Below, one piece after another: positions 18,313 through 26,758 of a DNA stretch of 64,000 nucleotides. Within the stretch, counting starts at the first letter, position 1; each line of letters opens with the position of its first letter. The notes below the pieces were generated by a model, which worked only from the letters and a program-made list of their open reading frames with translations, ran no database searches and was not told where the DNA came from. The stretch spans positions 124,001-188,000 of the forward strand of contig NZ_JAINZZ010000001.1 of NCBI RefSeq assembly GCF_019890725.1. The letters are read 5' to 3'. The DNA is from Actinacidiphila acidipaludis. GTDB lineage: Bacteria; Actinomycetota; Actinomycetes; Streptomycetales; Streptomycetaceae. Position numbers and translations under genes: made by a program.

Positions 18313-19275
18313 TCAGGATTTGGGCACGGCCGGGGCGCCGTGTCCGGCGCCGACCGCGGCGTCCGCCGCGAGGTCGGGACCCGCTGCGGGCTCCTCGCCG
18401 CCCTTCTCGTCGCTGTACACCATGAGGGTCGAGCCCACGAGGGCGAGCACGATGCCGATGGTGCCCCAGATGTTGGGCAGGGTCTGGTAGACCGCGAGGG
18501 ACAGCACGATCGTCAGGACGGGGGCCAGCGCGTTGGTGATCGGGGCGACCACCGAGGCCTTGCCCCGGCTGAGGGCCATCACCAGGAACAGCGCGCCGAT
18601 CGCGTTGAGCACCTGGGTGACGGCGGTGAGCGCGGGGGCCTGCCAGGGGGCGCCGGACGGCAGACCGCCCATCATGGCGAACGCCACCGGGACCAGCAGG
18701 AGCCCGCTGATGGTCATCCACCCGAAGGTCGTGGCGTCGTTGACGCCGACCAGTGCCGCCTTGCGCATGCAGAACGCCTGCGCGCCCCACGCGGCGCAGA
18801 TGATGATGGCCAGCAGCAGCCAGGGGCCGTGCGAGTTCGAACTGCCGCCGCCTGGGATGCTGAGCAGCACGATCGACACCAGTGCGATGACCACACCGAC
18901 GACGGCGAGCCGCGCTATGCGCTCACGCAGCAGGACGGTCGCCATGAGCACGGTGATCACCGGGGAGAGCGACACCACCGGGAAGATGAGGTAGGCCGGG
19001 CCGTCGGACAGGGCCTGGAAGAGCAGCAGCTGCCCGCCCGCGCCGGTGAGTCCGGCGAGCAGTCCCCACATCGCCGCGACCGGCCGGCGGTCGAACCGGT
19101 TGCCCCGCAGCGCGAAGTAGGCCGGTATCAGCATGGTGAAGGCCCAGATGATGTAGATCATCTCGTTGGGGTAGCCGTAGCGGGTGTTCGGCTGGCTGGA
19201 GAAGGCTCCCCAGACGCCCCAGAAGACCACCAGCAGGGTCGCGTAGACCATCCAGCTGCGTTTGGCCACGTTCAT
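18313..19275 (-). CDS. DMT/EamA-family transporter, probable sugar permease
   Basis: 320 residues with ten hydrophobic helices in two EamA-like halves (about 5-140 and 160-290), and a hydrophilic Ala/Gly-rich tail. The ATG at 19275 shares a base with the kinase stop (TGATG) and has AGAGGAGG upstream. DMT proteins are proton-coupled carriers of small solutes; the RhaT and GRP branches carry sugars. Its position inside a sugar-catabolic operon without PTS or ABC transporter genes makes it the best candidate for substrate uptake, though export is possible. Substrate unknown. Confidence 0.8.
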   Translation of the reverse strand: MNVAKRSWMVYATLLVVFWGVWGAFSSQPNTRYGYPNEMIYIIWAFTMLIPAYFALRGNRFDRRPVAAMWGLLAGLTGAGGQLLLFQALSDGPAYLIFPVVSLSPVITVLMATVLLRERIARLAVVGVVIALVSIVLLSIPGGGSSNSHGPWLLLAIIICAAWGAQAFCMRKAALVGVNDATTFGWMTISGLLLVPVAFAMMGGLPSGAPWQAPALTAVTQVLNAIGALFLVMALSRGKASVVAPITNALAPVLTIVLSLAVYQTLPNIWGTIGIVLALVGSTLMVYSDEKGGEEPAAGPDLAADAAVGAGHGAPAVPKS

Positions 19276-20258
19276 CACACTTCCTCCTCTGCGCTTTGCG
19301 GTACCGATCGCAGAGCGTCGAGCGCGGTGTGATCGAGCGGGGTGCCGGCCAGTTTCGCCGCGTACAGCGCGGCGCCGATGACCGGTTCGTACAGGGGTCG
19401 CCGCAGCTCGTAGCCGGTGTGCCGGCTGTGCAGTGCGGCGGTGAACGACGCCAGGACGGTGTCGTTGGTGAAGGTGCCCCCGGAGTAGGAGACCGGGACG
19501 GTCTCGTCGGGAGCGAACTCCAGCCGGCGGCGGGTGACGTCGACGACCAGGGCGAGTTCCTGACCGGCGTCGGCCAGGATGGCCGAGGCTGCGTCGTCGC
19601 CGAGATCGGCGGCCTCGCCGACCACGCGGCTGAGCGCGGCGATCCGGCCGCGGTCGCCCTTCCACTGGTTGTAGACGATGTCGATCACGTCGAGATCGGA
19701 CACCGGCTCCAGGTGCCGGCGGAACAGCCCGGCGAGCGGGCCCTCGGGCAGCCGGCCGTCGCTCATCCGGGAGAACGCGCCGAGGCCGCGGATCGCGATC
19801 CAGTAGGCCGATCCCTCGTCGCCGAACAGCTCTCCCCACCCGCCGACGCGCACGCCGCGGCCGAGCCGTTCGCCGTACGTCATCGAGCCGGTGCCGCTGA
19901 TCACGTTGATGCCGTCCGCCGCGCCGAGCGATCCGGCCCAGCCGCAGACCATGTCGTTGTCGCAGGCGTAGCGGTCGTGGCCCAGCACGGCTCGCGGAGC
20001 GGCGTCCAGGGCGGGGAGGTCCCCCGCGGCCTCCCCGTAACCGGGGATGGCGAAGAAGGCGTACTCGATCTCGGCCGGCGTCACACCGGCCGCAGCGCAG
20101 ATGTCGTCCACGCCCTGCTTCAGGACGCGTCCGACGAGGTCGATGCCTTCCGAGAAGTAGTACGAGCTTGGCGCCTTCGCCCGCGCCACCACCCGACCGG
20201 TGCGGTCGATCAGGCTGAACGCCGTCTTCGTGCCGCCACCGTCAACACCGAGGAACAT
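19275..20258 (-). CDS. BadF/BadG/BcrA-type sugar kinase (N-acetylhexosamine kinase-like)
   Basis: 327 residues from the ATG at 20258, with GGAGG upstream; the longer start at 20288 is not needed. The start MFLGVDGGGTKTAFSLID is the phosphate-1 motif of the actin-fold ATPase family; NDMVCGWAGS, NVISGTGSM and GGWGELFGDEGSAYWI are the later signatures shared with eukaryotic-type N-acetylglucosamine kinases; PVSYSGGTFTNDTV is the adenosine motif. It should phosphorylate an amino sugar or hexose after uptake, giving a 6-phosphate for the SIS enzyme. It lies between the SIS and permease genes, with a 50-bp gap upstream and one-base overlap downstream. Confidence 0.85.
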   Translation of the reverse strand: MFLGVDGGGTKTAFSLIDRTGRVVARAKAPSSYYFSEGIDLVGRVLKQGVDDICAAAGVTPAEIEYAFFAIPGYGEAAGDLPALDAAPRAVLGHDRYACDNDMVCGWAGSLGAADGINVISGTGSMTYGERLGRGVRVGGWGELFGDEGSAYWIAIRGLGAFSRMSDGRLPEGPLAGLFRRHLEPVSDLDVIDIVYNQWKGDRGRIAALSRVVGEAADLGDDAASAILADAGQELALVVDVTRRRLEFAPDETVPVSYSGGTFTNDTVLASFTAALHSRHTGYELRRPLYEPVIGAALYAAKLAGTPLDHTALDALRSVPQSAEEEV

Positions 20259-20308
20259 GGTGAAACCTCCGTCCGGCGCCCCCGCCACGCCGCTGTGAGC
20301 CGACTGTC

Positions 20309-21469
20309 TCAGTTGTGCAGGGAGTGCAGGATCACGCCCTGCACCACGCGGTTGACCTCACCCGAGGGGAAGGGCTGGTCCGGCCGGATCCCCCGGGAGA
20401 GGGAGGCGCGCAGGGCCACGATCTGGGCGTACACCACGGCCGGCAGGGCCAGGGCGACGTCCTCGACGTCCTCGAGGCCGGGCAGCGCCCAGCTGTGGGG
20501 GTCCGCCCCGGGCGCCGCGGCGCCGGGGTCCGCGGTGACCGTCACGACGCTGCCGGCGGGCAGGTTGCCCCGCAGTTCCGCGGCGATGTCCAGGTCGTAC
20601 TGGCGGGTGTAGGGGTCGTTCGACACGTACACGACGACGACGGTCCGTCGGGTGAGGACGGCCTTGGGGCCGTGCCGGAAGCCCAGCGAGGACTCCGAGG
20701 AGGCCACGAGCGCTCCGCCGGTGAGTTCGAGCACCTTGAGGGCCGACTCCCCGGCGAGTCCCTTCAGCGCGCCGCTTCCCAGGTAGACGATCCGCTCGGG
20801 CGCGCGGGCCACCAGGGCGCCCGCCGTCCGGTCGGCGTCGGCGACGATCGACTCGGCGGCGGCGGCCAGGCGCTCGGCGACCCCGTCGTAGGCGTCGCCG
20901 CCGAGGGCGAGGAGCGCGGCGAGCGTCATGCAGGTGAAGCTCGACGTCATCGCGAAGCCCTGGTCGTTCGACGCGGCGGGCATCAGCAGCACACGGGACG
21001 CGGGCCGGTCGGCGTGCCGCACCGCCAGGCTGCCCTGCGCGTTGCAGGTGATCACCAGGTGGTGGACCTCGGAGAGGACCTGCTCGGCCAGATCGGTGGC
21101 GGCCACGCTCTCGGGGCTGTCGCCCGACCGCGCGAAGGACACCAGAAGGGTGGGCACGTCCTCGGTGAGGCAGCCGCGGGGGTCGGCGACGAGGTCGGTG
21201 GTCGCCACGGCGTCGACGCGCACCCCCAGCCGGCGCGACAGCGCTGCCTGGAGCACCTGCCCGGCGAACGCGGAGGTGCCGGCGCCGGTGAGCACCACGC
21301 GCAGGTCGGGGCGGGCCAGCAACGGCTGCAGGAAGGAGTCCAGCGTCGCGCGGGAGGCCGTGACGATGCGGTCCACCTCCCGCCACAGAGCCGGCTGCTG
21401 GGCGATCTCTCGGACGGTGTGGAGTGCCCCGTCGTCGACGGCCGGGCCGTCGGAGAGGGAGGTCGTCAC
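20309..21469 (-). CDS. SIS-domain sugar-phosphate isomerase/deaminase, AgaS-like
   Basis: 386 residues from a GTG at 21469 that overlaps the upstream gene's stop (GTGA). Two SIS domains are present: the first with VVLTGAGTSAFAGQ and LLVSFARSGDSPES (about 55-190), the second with IVYLGSGALKGLAGESALKVLELTGG and SSESSLGFRHGPKAVL (about 215-350). The FRHGPK motif and length match AgaS, the GalN-6-phosphate deaminase/isomerase of the galactosamine pathway, rather than GlmS, as no amidotransferase domain exists. It would convert an amino-sugar phosphate to a ketose phosphate that feeds the tagatose-bisphosphate aldolase. Confidence 0.85.
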   Translation of the reverse strand: MTTSLSDGPAVDDGALHTVREIAQQPALWREVDRIVTASRATLDSFLQPLLARPDLRVVLTGAGTSAFAGQVLQAALSRRLGVRVDAVATTDLVADPRGCLTEDVPTLLVSFARSGDSPESVAATDLAEQVLSEVHHLVITCNAQGSLAVRHADRPASRVLLMPAASNDQGFAMTSSFTCMTLAALLALGGDAYDGVAERLAAAAESIVADADRTAGALVARAPERIVYLGSGALKGLAGESALKVLELTGGALVASSESSLGFRHGPKAVLTRRTVVVVYVSNDPYTRQYDLDIAAELRGNLPAGSVVTVTADPGAAAPGADPHSWALPGLEDVEDVALALPAVVYAQIVALRASLSRGIRPDQPFPSGEVNRVVQGVILHSLHN

Positions 21470-22761
21470 TCGGACTCCTTGTGGTTCGGGTCGCAGGCGC
21501 GGCTGTAGTCGCGCAGGACGTCGCGGACACGGTCCATGGCGAGGTCGCGCGGCCGGGCCGCGAGCTCTCCCCGGCGGACCCGGGCGTACTGGAGGGGAAG
21601 ATGGGCGCTGAGCAGCGGCAGCGGGATGTCCACGGCCGCGAGGTTGTCGAACAGCCGGGCCTGGGCGTCGGCGATCTCGGGGTCGGGCCAGTAGTAGCGG
21701 AGCCGGTCGCTGTAGCTGTAGCGGCGGGCCAGTCGCTGCTCGGCCGGGCTGCCCGGGTAGTAGCTCTCCCACTGGCCGGGCTCGGCGAGCATCCGCCGCT
21801 CCACGACCTCGGGCAGTCCGGAGCGTTCGGCGGCCGGGACCAGCTCGTCCTCGATCGCGGCCAGGGCGAAGAGGGCCTCGCGCAGTGCGAAGGTGAGCCC
21901 GGGACCGACCTTGAGGACCGCCCAGTGGTCGTCGACCAGCGCGGTGAGGGCCTCGACGGTCTGGTAGTCGGTCGAGTGCGCCTCGAAGATCATGGCGGGT
22001 TCCTCGTCGAGGACCTCGCGCAGTGCGACGGTCTGCTCGGGCCGGTAGTCGACGACCTGCAGGTGGTCGAACTCCACGGCCGGCTGGACGACCAGGGCCA
22101 TGACGCGCGGCCAGACACCCTCGATGCCGTGCTCGGCGAACGCCTTGCGGTGCTGTTCCAGGGTGGTGCGGGCCGCCTCGGCGCCGGTGGGGGCGAGCGC
22201 GTGCAGTTCCTCGTGGGCGCCGCCGGGCGTGGGGACCTCGGTCCCGATCACGTAGCGGATGCGCTCGGCGGCCTCCGGGCCCACGGCGTCCTCGGCGGCC
22301 CGGATCAGCCGCGCGGCGCGGTCGGCGACCAGGTCGTCGGTCAGCGGCCGGGGATCGCCGGCGCAGGGGAAGCTGCAGTCCAGGTGGATCTTGGTGAACC
22401 CGGCGGCGGCGTAGGCGGCCACGAGAGCGCAGGCCTTCTCCATCGCCTCGTCCGGCGGCTGGCTCTGCCACCGGTTCGGTCCGAGGTGGTCGCCGCCGAG
22501 AATGACGCGGTCCAGTTGCAGACCATTGTCGACCGCTATGCCGTGCACCAGATCGCGGAAGTCCGCGGGCCGCATGCCGGTGTAGCCGCCGTACTGGTCG
22601 ACCTGATTGGAGGTGGCCTCCACCAGCAGGTGATCACCCGTATCGCGTGCCTGATGGACAGCCGCCTCGATGACCAGCGGATGAGCCGAGCACACCGAGG
22701 TGATGCCCTGGGATCGTCCGGCCTTCTGTTGTTGGACGACGTCGTCCAGCCAGCTCCCCAT
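21466..22761 (-). CDS. GatZ/KbaZ-like tagatose-bisphosphate aldolase subunit
   Basis: 431 residues. I chose the ATG at 22761 because AAGGAG lies 7 nt upstream; the ATG at 22788 has no such site. The protein starts MGSWLDDVVQQQKAGRSQGI and shows GITSVCSAHPLVIEAA, LLVEATSNQVDQYGGYTGM, DRVILGGDHLGPNRW and KIHLDCSFPC, all hallmarks of the GatZ/KbaZ/AgaZ family. Members were described as non-catalytic subunits needed for GatY/KbaY aldolase stability, and have also been proposed to be tagatose-6-phosphate kinases. Either role fits with the aldolase five genes downstream. First gene of the operon, divergent from the GntR regulator. Confidence 0.88.
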   Translation of the reverse strand: MGSWLDDVVQQQKAGRSQGITSVCSAHPLVIEAAVHQARDTGDHLLVEATSNQVDQYGGYTGMRPADFRDLVHGIAVDNGLQLDRVILGGDHLGPNRWQSQPPDEAMEKACALVAAYAAAGFTKIHLDCSFPCAGDPRPLTDDLVADRAARLIRAAEDAVGPEAAERIRYVIGTEVPTPGGAHEELHALAPTGAEAARTTLEQHRKAFAEHGIEGVWPRVMALVVQPAVEFDHLQVVDYRPEQTVALREVLDEEPAMIFEAHSTDYQTVEALTALVDDHWAVLKVGPGLTFALREALFALAAIEDELVPAAERSGLPEVVERRMLAEPGQWESYYPGSPAEQRLARRYSYSDRLRYYWPDPEIADAQARLFDNLAAVDIPLPLLSAHLPLQYARVRRGELAARPRDLAMDRVRDVLRDYSRACDPNHKESE

Positions 22762-22867
22762 TACGAGCTCCTTGCGTACCTTTGCCATACTTCAGCCCTG
22801 TTCAGGCCCAAAGTCCAAGCTTGAACGAACCGTACTGGGCCAGGGGGTGGCCGTCAATGGTCGTCTT

Positions 22868-22889
22868 CTGGTATTACTCTGGTATGACT
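22868..22889 (+). promoter_or_regulatory. Tandem 11-bp direct repeat over the GntR start: candidate operator and -10 region
   Basis: CTGGTATTACT (22868-22878) is followed directly by CTGGTATGACT (22879-22889), ten of eleven bases alike. The second copy contains the proposed ATG at 22884. TATTAC at 22872-22877 lies exactly at -12 to -7 of that ATG. This fits a leaderless, autoregulated GntR gene with an operator at its own start, in the region shared with the divergent sugar operon. Confidence 0.45.
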
Positions 22890-23690
22890 TCCTCGGTGGA
22901 TCCCGTCCCGTCCCTCCCGCGGGGACTGCTGGCCGACGACGCGCTGCCCCTGTACGCCCAGGTCGCCGGGCGTCTGTGGGCGGATCTCTCCTCCCACGGC
23001 GCCCGGGTCGGCGACCGCCTGCCGTCCGAGCGCACCCTGGCGACGCGGTACGGCGTGTCGCGCGTCACGCTGCGCGCGGCCCTCACGGAACTGTCGGACC
23101 GGGGCATGGTCGAGTCCGCGGCCGCCCGCGGCTGGTTCGTCACCCGGCACGCCGCGGCGACGAAGCCCGGCGACGCCGGGACGCCGGAGCCCCCCGGAGC
23201 GCGCAGCCACGCGGTCGAGGGCTTCGCCGACTACGCGGCCAAGCACGGCCTGACCACCCGCAGCCGGGTCCTGCACTCCGCGGTGCGGCCGGCGACCGTC
23301 AGCGAGGCGGAGAAGCTGCGGATCGGCCCCGGTGCCGCCCTGTTCGAGATGCGGCGGCTGCGCTACATCGACGAGCAGGTCGTCGTGGTCGAACACAACC
23401 GCCTGCCGCTCGCGCTGTGCCCCGCGCTGGCCGACACGGACTTCACCACCGCCTCGCTCTTCGCGACGCTGCGCAAGGCCGATCCGCCGCAACTGCCGCG
23501 CGTCGCCGAGTACTCCGTCGAGGCCCGGCTGCCGGACGCCACCGAACGCGAACTCCTGGAGATCAACGACGCCACGCCCGTCCTGCTGGCGTTGCAGCTC
23601 GCCTACAACCAGGACGGCCGGCCCCTCGAACTCACCCTGGCCATCTACCGGGGCGACCGCTACCGCTTCCAGGGTTCCATCACCTCGTAG
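22884..23690 (+). CDS. GntR-family regulator with UTRA domain (HutC subfamily)
   Basis: 268 residues from ATG 22884; an ATG at 22857 with GGGGGTGG upstream is a real alternative. The winged-helix domain covers about 15-85 (PLYAQVAGRLWADL, GDRLPSERTLATRYGVSRVTLRAALTELSDRGMVES). The UTRA effector domain covers about 110-260 (LRIGPGAALFEMRRLRYIDEQVVVVEHNRLPLALCPAL, NQDGRPLELTLAIYRGDRYRF). The family binds operators as dimers and releases them on binding a phosphorylated sugar or similar ligand. Divergent placement from the kbaZ-like operon makes it the likely local repressor. Confidence 0.85.
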   Translation: MTSSVDPVPSLPRGLLADDALPLYAQVAGRLWADLSSHGARVGDRLPSERTLATRYGVSRVTLRAALTELSDRGMVESAAARGWFVTRHAAATKPGDAGTPEPPGARSHAVEGFADYAAKHGLTTRSRVLHSAVRPATVSEAEKLRIGPGAALFEMRRLRYIDEQVVVVEHNRLPLALCPALADTDFTTASLFATLRKADPPQLPRVAEYSVEARLPDATERELLEINDATPVLLALQLAYNQDGRPLELTLAIYRGDRYRFQGSITS

Positions 23691-24059
23691 CGGCTTCAGG
23701 GCGAAGCGGCCGGGCGGAGGAACGCGGTGCGCCTCACCTGTCCTTGCACGCCTCGGCTCTGAACTCGGCTACGGGGACGGTGACTTCGGATTCACGGCCG
23801 CTGTCCGAGAAGCGGTCGTAGCGGACCTCGCCGGGGGTGAGCCGGACCCGGTCGGCGAGGAGTCGTTCACCCAGGTGAGGCACAATGGCGACGCTCGGAC
23901 CAGGGTGTGTCACGCCCCGGAACGGCACTCCCCCGAACAGGACGGCCTGCCACCGGCAGCGACGGACCGGGACAGTGGAACCGCACTGTGCCCGTCCTCG
24001 CCGGGCCGGGCACCCGCGCCCCGGGCACACGCCGATCCACCCCGCACGAAAAGGGAATC
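23691..24059. other. Intergenic region before the glycosyltransferase, 369 bp
   Basis: No convincing gene. On the minus strand, 23734-23883 could encode a 49-residue peptide from a GTG (PHLGERLLADRVRLTPGE... ending ACKDR) with coding-like composition, but it has no ribosome binding site and I do not recognise it. AAGGGA at 24051-24056 serves the next gene. Confidence 0.35.
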
Positions 24060-25370
24060 ATGGCCAAGGTCATCGTCACCTCGCTCCCCACGCAGGGACA
24101 CTTCGCGCCCCTGTCGGCGATCGCGGCCGACCTGACCAGACGCGGCCACGAGGTGGTCTTCTACACCGGCAGGCTGTTCGAGGAACGGGCCAGGGCGACC
24201 GGGGCGCGGTTCGAGCCGTTCCCCGCGGAGATCGACTACCAGGAGCGGGAGCCGGGCTCCCCGCCGCCGGAGCACGAGAAGCTCCCGCCGGCCGAGCAGA
24301 TGGCCTACGTTCTCAAGTACTTCTTCCTCGACTCCGCGCCCCACCACGACCGGCGGCTGCGGGAAATCCTCGCCGAGTTCCCCGCGACCACGGTGATCGG
24401 CGAACTGTCCAACCTGGGGACCCTTCCCATGGCGCTGCGCGCGCCCCGCGGCGAACGCCCCACCCTGGTCCAGATCGGCATCGCCCCGCCCACCTTCGAG
24501 AGCGCGGACACAGCACCCTTCGGGCCCGGCCTGCCGCCGCCGGCCACGTCCGAGGAGCGGGAACGCTACGCCGAGATGCGCACGCGGGCCCGGTCCGCGC
24601 TCGCCGACGTGCAGCAGCACGCGGAAGCGGTGTTCGCGTCCATGGGCGTCACGCTGCCGGACTTCCTGTTCAACGCCTGGTGCACGGTTCCCGATCACCT
24701 GCTGCAGCTGAGCGTCCCGGCCTTCGAGTATCCGCGCAGCGACGCGCCCGAGGGGTTCCGTCTCATCGGCGCCATCCCTCCCGGCCCCGGTGGGGACTTC
24801 CCGCTGCCGGACTGGTGGGCGGACCTGTCGTCCGGCCGGCCCGTCGTCGTGGTCACCCAGGGCACGGTGGCCAACGAGGACCTGTCCCAGCTCGTCGTCC
24901 CCACCGTGCGGGCGCTGGCGGAATCGGACGTCGTCGTCGTCGCCGCGACCGCCCGCCCCGACGGCCCGGACCTGGTCCGTGAAGCCCTGGACGGCCACGT
25001 GCCCGGCAACGCGCGTCTCGCCGGTTTCGTCCCCTTCGACCGCCTCCTGCCGCTGGCGGACGTCCTGGTCACCAATGCGGGTTACGGCGGGGTGCAGACG
25101 GCCCTGCGCCAGGGCGTCCCGCTCGTGGTCGCCGGGGAGAGCGAGGACAAACCCGAGGTCGCGGCGCGCGTCGCCTGGTCCGGGACCGGGATCGACCTGC
25201 GCACCGGACGGCCCGAGGAGGACGCGTTGCGCGCCGCCGTCGGCCGGGTGATGTCGGACGCGTCGTTCCGCGAACGCGCCCAGGCCGTCCGCGCGGAGAT
25301 GGCGGAGTACGACCCCTTCGGGGTCGTCGCAGAGATCGTCGAGCAGGGCGGGCAGGAGCTGCCGAACTGA
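24060..25370 (+). CDS. GT1-family glycosyltransferase (MGT-like)
   Basis: 436 residues from the ATG at 24060, with AAGGGA 4 nt upstream. It is a GT-B fold enzyme: N-terminal acceptor domain starting MAKVIVTSLPTQGHFAPLSAIAADLTRRGHEV, and C-terminal nucleotide-sugar domain with VVVVTQGTVAN, then GFVPFDRLLPLADVLVTNAGYGGVQTALRQGVPLVV (the PSPG-like donor motif, His replaced by Asn in NAG). The family glycosylates small molecules such as macrolides or flavonoids using UDP- or dTDP-sugars, sometimes for self-protection or detoxification. No biosynthetic genes are adjacent, so xenobiotic glucosylation is more likely than a tailoring role. Confidence 0.85.
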   Translation: MAKVIVTSLPTQGHFAPLSAIAADLTRRGHEVVFYTGRLFEERARATGARFEPFPAEIDYQEREPGSPPPEHEKLPPAEQMAYVLKYFFLDSAPHHDRRLREILAEFPATTVIGELSNLGTLPMALRAPRGERPTLVQIGIAPPTFESADTAPFGPGLPPPATSEERERYAEMRTRARSALADVQQHAEAVFASMGVTLPDFLFNAWCTVPDHLLQLSVPAFEYPRSDAPEGFRLIGAIPPGPGGDFPLPDWWADLSSGRPVVVVTQGTVANEDLSQLVVPTVRALAESDVVVVAATARPDGPDLVREALDGHVPGNARLAGFVPFDRLLPLADVLVTNAGYGGVQTALRQGVPLVVAGESEDKPEVAARVAWSGTGIDLRTGRPEEDALRAAVGRVMSDASFRERAQAVRAEMAEYDPFGVVAEIVEQGGQELPN

Positions 25371-25465
25371 CCCGCGTGGGCCGGGCGTTGCCTGAGGGGC
25401 AGCGCCCTCCCCCCCGCACGTCGGTCACGGCCGGCGCGGCCGTGGTCGTAGGGGCTGTGCCCGCC

Positions 25466-25942
25466 TCACGCACCGTCCCGATCGCGCCACGGGCCGTCCG
25501 GCACCAGGGCGCCGAGCACGGTCGCCAACCGCGGCGGCTCGACCGGGTCGGGCAGCGCACCCAGCTCCGGCCACGCGAACCACCGGTGCGTGTCCAGGTT
25601 GACCTGCTCGTCCGGGAGCAGACCGGTGCGCACGAGCGACGGTTGCTCATCGGCGAAGTGCGCGACGAAGAAGCGCTCGGTCCCGACGTACCGCCTGCCG
25701 TTCCAGCGCACGTCCCGCTGGACCGGCACGGACCGGTCCAGCACCGCGGCCGGGTCGAGCCCGGTCTCCTCGGCCAACTCGCGTCGTGCCGCGGCCAGCG
25801 GCGTCTCGCCGGGCTCGATGCCGCCGCCGGGCGGTTCCCAGAGCCATGAGCCGTCGAACGGGTCACGCCAGTGCAGGAGCAGCACGCGATGCGCGACGTC
25901 CAGGCAGATGACCCGGGCTGCGGGCCGTTGAGTCGTCTCCAC
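25466..25942 (-). CDS. NUDIX hydrolase
   Basis: 158 residues. The Nudix box is complete: GGGIEPGETPLAAARRELAEETGL (Gx5Ex7REUxEExGU), residues about 37-60, with its metal-binding Glu cluster. It would hydrolyse a nucleoside diphosphate linked to another moiety; substrate unknown. I chose the GTG at 25942 (VETTQRPAARVICLD): TACGGT sits exactly at -12 to -7 and TTGATC lies 18 bp further upstream, so the gene is probably leaderless. A longer GTG start at 25990 has no support. Confidence 0.82.
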   Translation of the reverse strand: METTQRPAARVICLDVAHRVLLLHWRDPFDGSWLWEPPGGGIEPGETPLAAARRELAEETGLDPAAVLDRSVPVQRDVRWNGRRYVGTERFFVAHFADEQPSLVRTGLLPDEQVNLDTHRWFAWPELGALPDPVEPPRLATVLGALVPDGPWRDRDGA

Positions 25943-25948
25943 GGCCTC

Positions 25949-25978
25949 ACCGTAGGAGGCACGCGAGAAGCCGATCAA
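25949..25978 (-). promoter_or_regulatory. Promoter of the leaderless NUDIX gene
   Basis: On the minus strand TTGATC (25978-25973) and TACGGT (25954-25949) are 18 bp apart, and the -10 box ends six bases before the GTG at 25942. Confidence 0.55.
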
Positions 25979-26023
25979 GACGTCAGCCACACCGGCCGGC
26001 GGGAGCGGTGTTCCCGTCCCGCG

Positions 26024-26758
26024 TCACCGGCTCGCGGGACCGTCGCGAGGCGGGACGGACGCTCGCAGGGCCTGCTTGGAGGTGCCCAGGCGGCCCACCT
26101 CTGCCATGTCGTGTCCGACGGGGCCGCCGACCGCACACCGCCAGCGCGCCATGCGGGCCGTCACCGCCGGGCGCGCGCCCAGGCGATGTTCGACGCAGAC
26201 AGGCCAGACCACCCGGAAGCGGGCCGCGACTTCGTCCTGCACCTCGGCCGCGACCTCGGCCGCCGCCCGCACCGGGTCGTCTCCCGTCGCGGGCGCCAGG
26301 CCGTTTCCCATGTTCAGCAGCGTGCCGTCCCCGAGGGCGAGCAGGGCTCGGGGGCCGACGTCGTCCGTCCGCACGAGGTGCAGACCGTCGATGCCCGCGA
26401 TCGCGCTGCCCGCGAAGTCCGCCGCGACCTTCCGCACCGCCTGCTCCAGGACGGCCAAGCGCTCGGGGGCGAGCGCGAAGCCCGGGTCGAATCCGCTGAC
26501 CCGGAGGAGTGCCGCCGCCAGCTCCGCCATTTCCGGCTCGGGGATGTCCGCCGGCCGGCGCGTCACGAGGTCGCGGACGACGTCGGCGTGATGGCCCCAG
26601 TCGAGCAACAGGCACGCGAGATGGACGGCCTCATCGTCCACGCGCTCGCCGGCGCGCAGACCGCGGTACACCTGGGCGCCCCAGTATTCGGCCGCGCGCA
26701 GCGCCTCCTCCGCCGTCGCAGGCCGGCCTGCGACGACGTGCCTGTCAGCGGGGCTCAT
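26024..26758 (-). CDS. Conserved hypothetical protein
   Basis: 244 residues, soluble, Ala/Arg-rich, no recognised domain. The first part is helical (ATAEEALRAAEYWGAQVYRGL, VDDEAVHLACLLLDWGHHADVVRDL). The middle contains LLNMGNGLAPATGDDPVRAAAEVAAEVQDEVAARF and the C-terminus a Trp/Cys-bearing stretch (VVWPVCVEHRLGARPAV...). It overlaps the upstream GNAT-like gene by 14 bp, so the two are probably translated together. It is last of a three-gene minus-strand operon that starts at 28171. Confidence 0.65.
   Translation of the reverse strand: MSPADRHVVAGRPATAEEALRAAEYWGAQVYRGLRAGERVDDEAVHLACLLLDWGHHADVVRDLVTRRPADIPEPEMAELAAALLRVSGFDPGFALAPERLAVLEQAVRKVAADFAGSAIAGIDGLHLVRTDDVGPRALLALGDGTLLNMGNGLAPATGDDPVRAAAEVAAEVQDEVAARFRVVWPVCVEHRLGARPAVTARMARWRCAVGGPVGHDMAEVGRLGTSKQALRASVPPRDGPASR

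Noticed and set aside
24060..25370. GT1 glycosyltransferase as evidence of a natural product cluster
   Set aside because: No polyketide, peptide or terpene synthase, sugar biosynthesis or resistance genes are near it.
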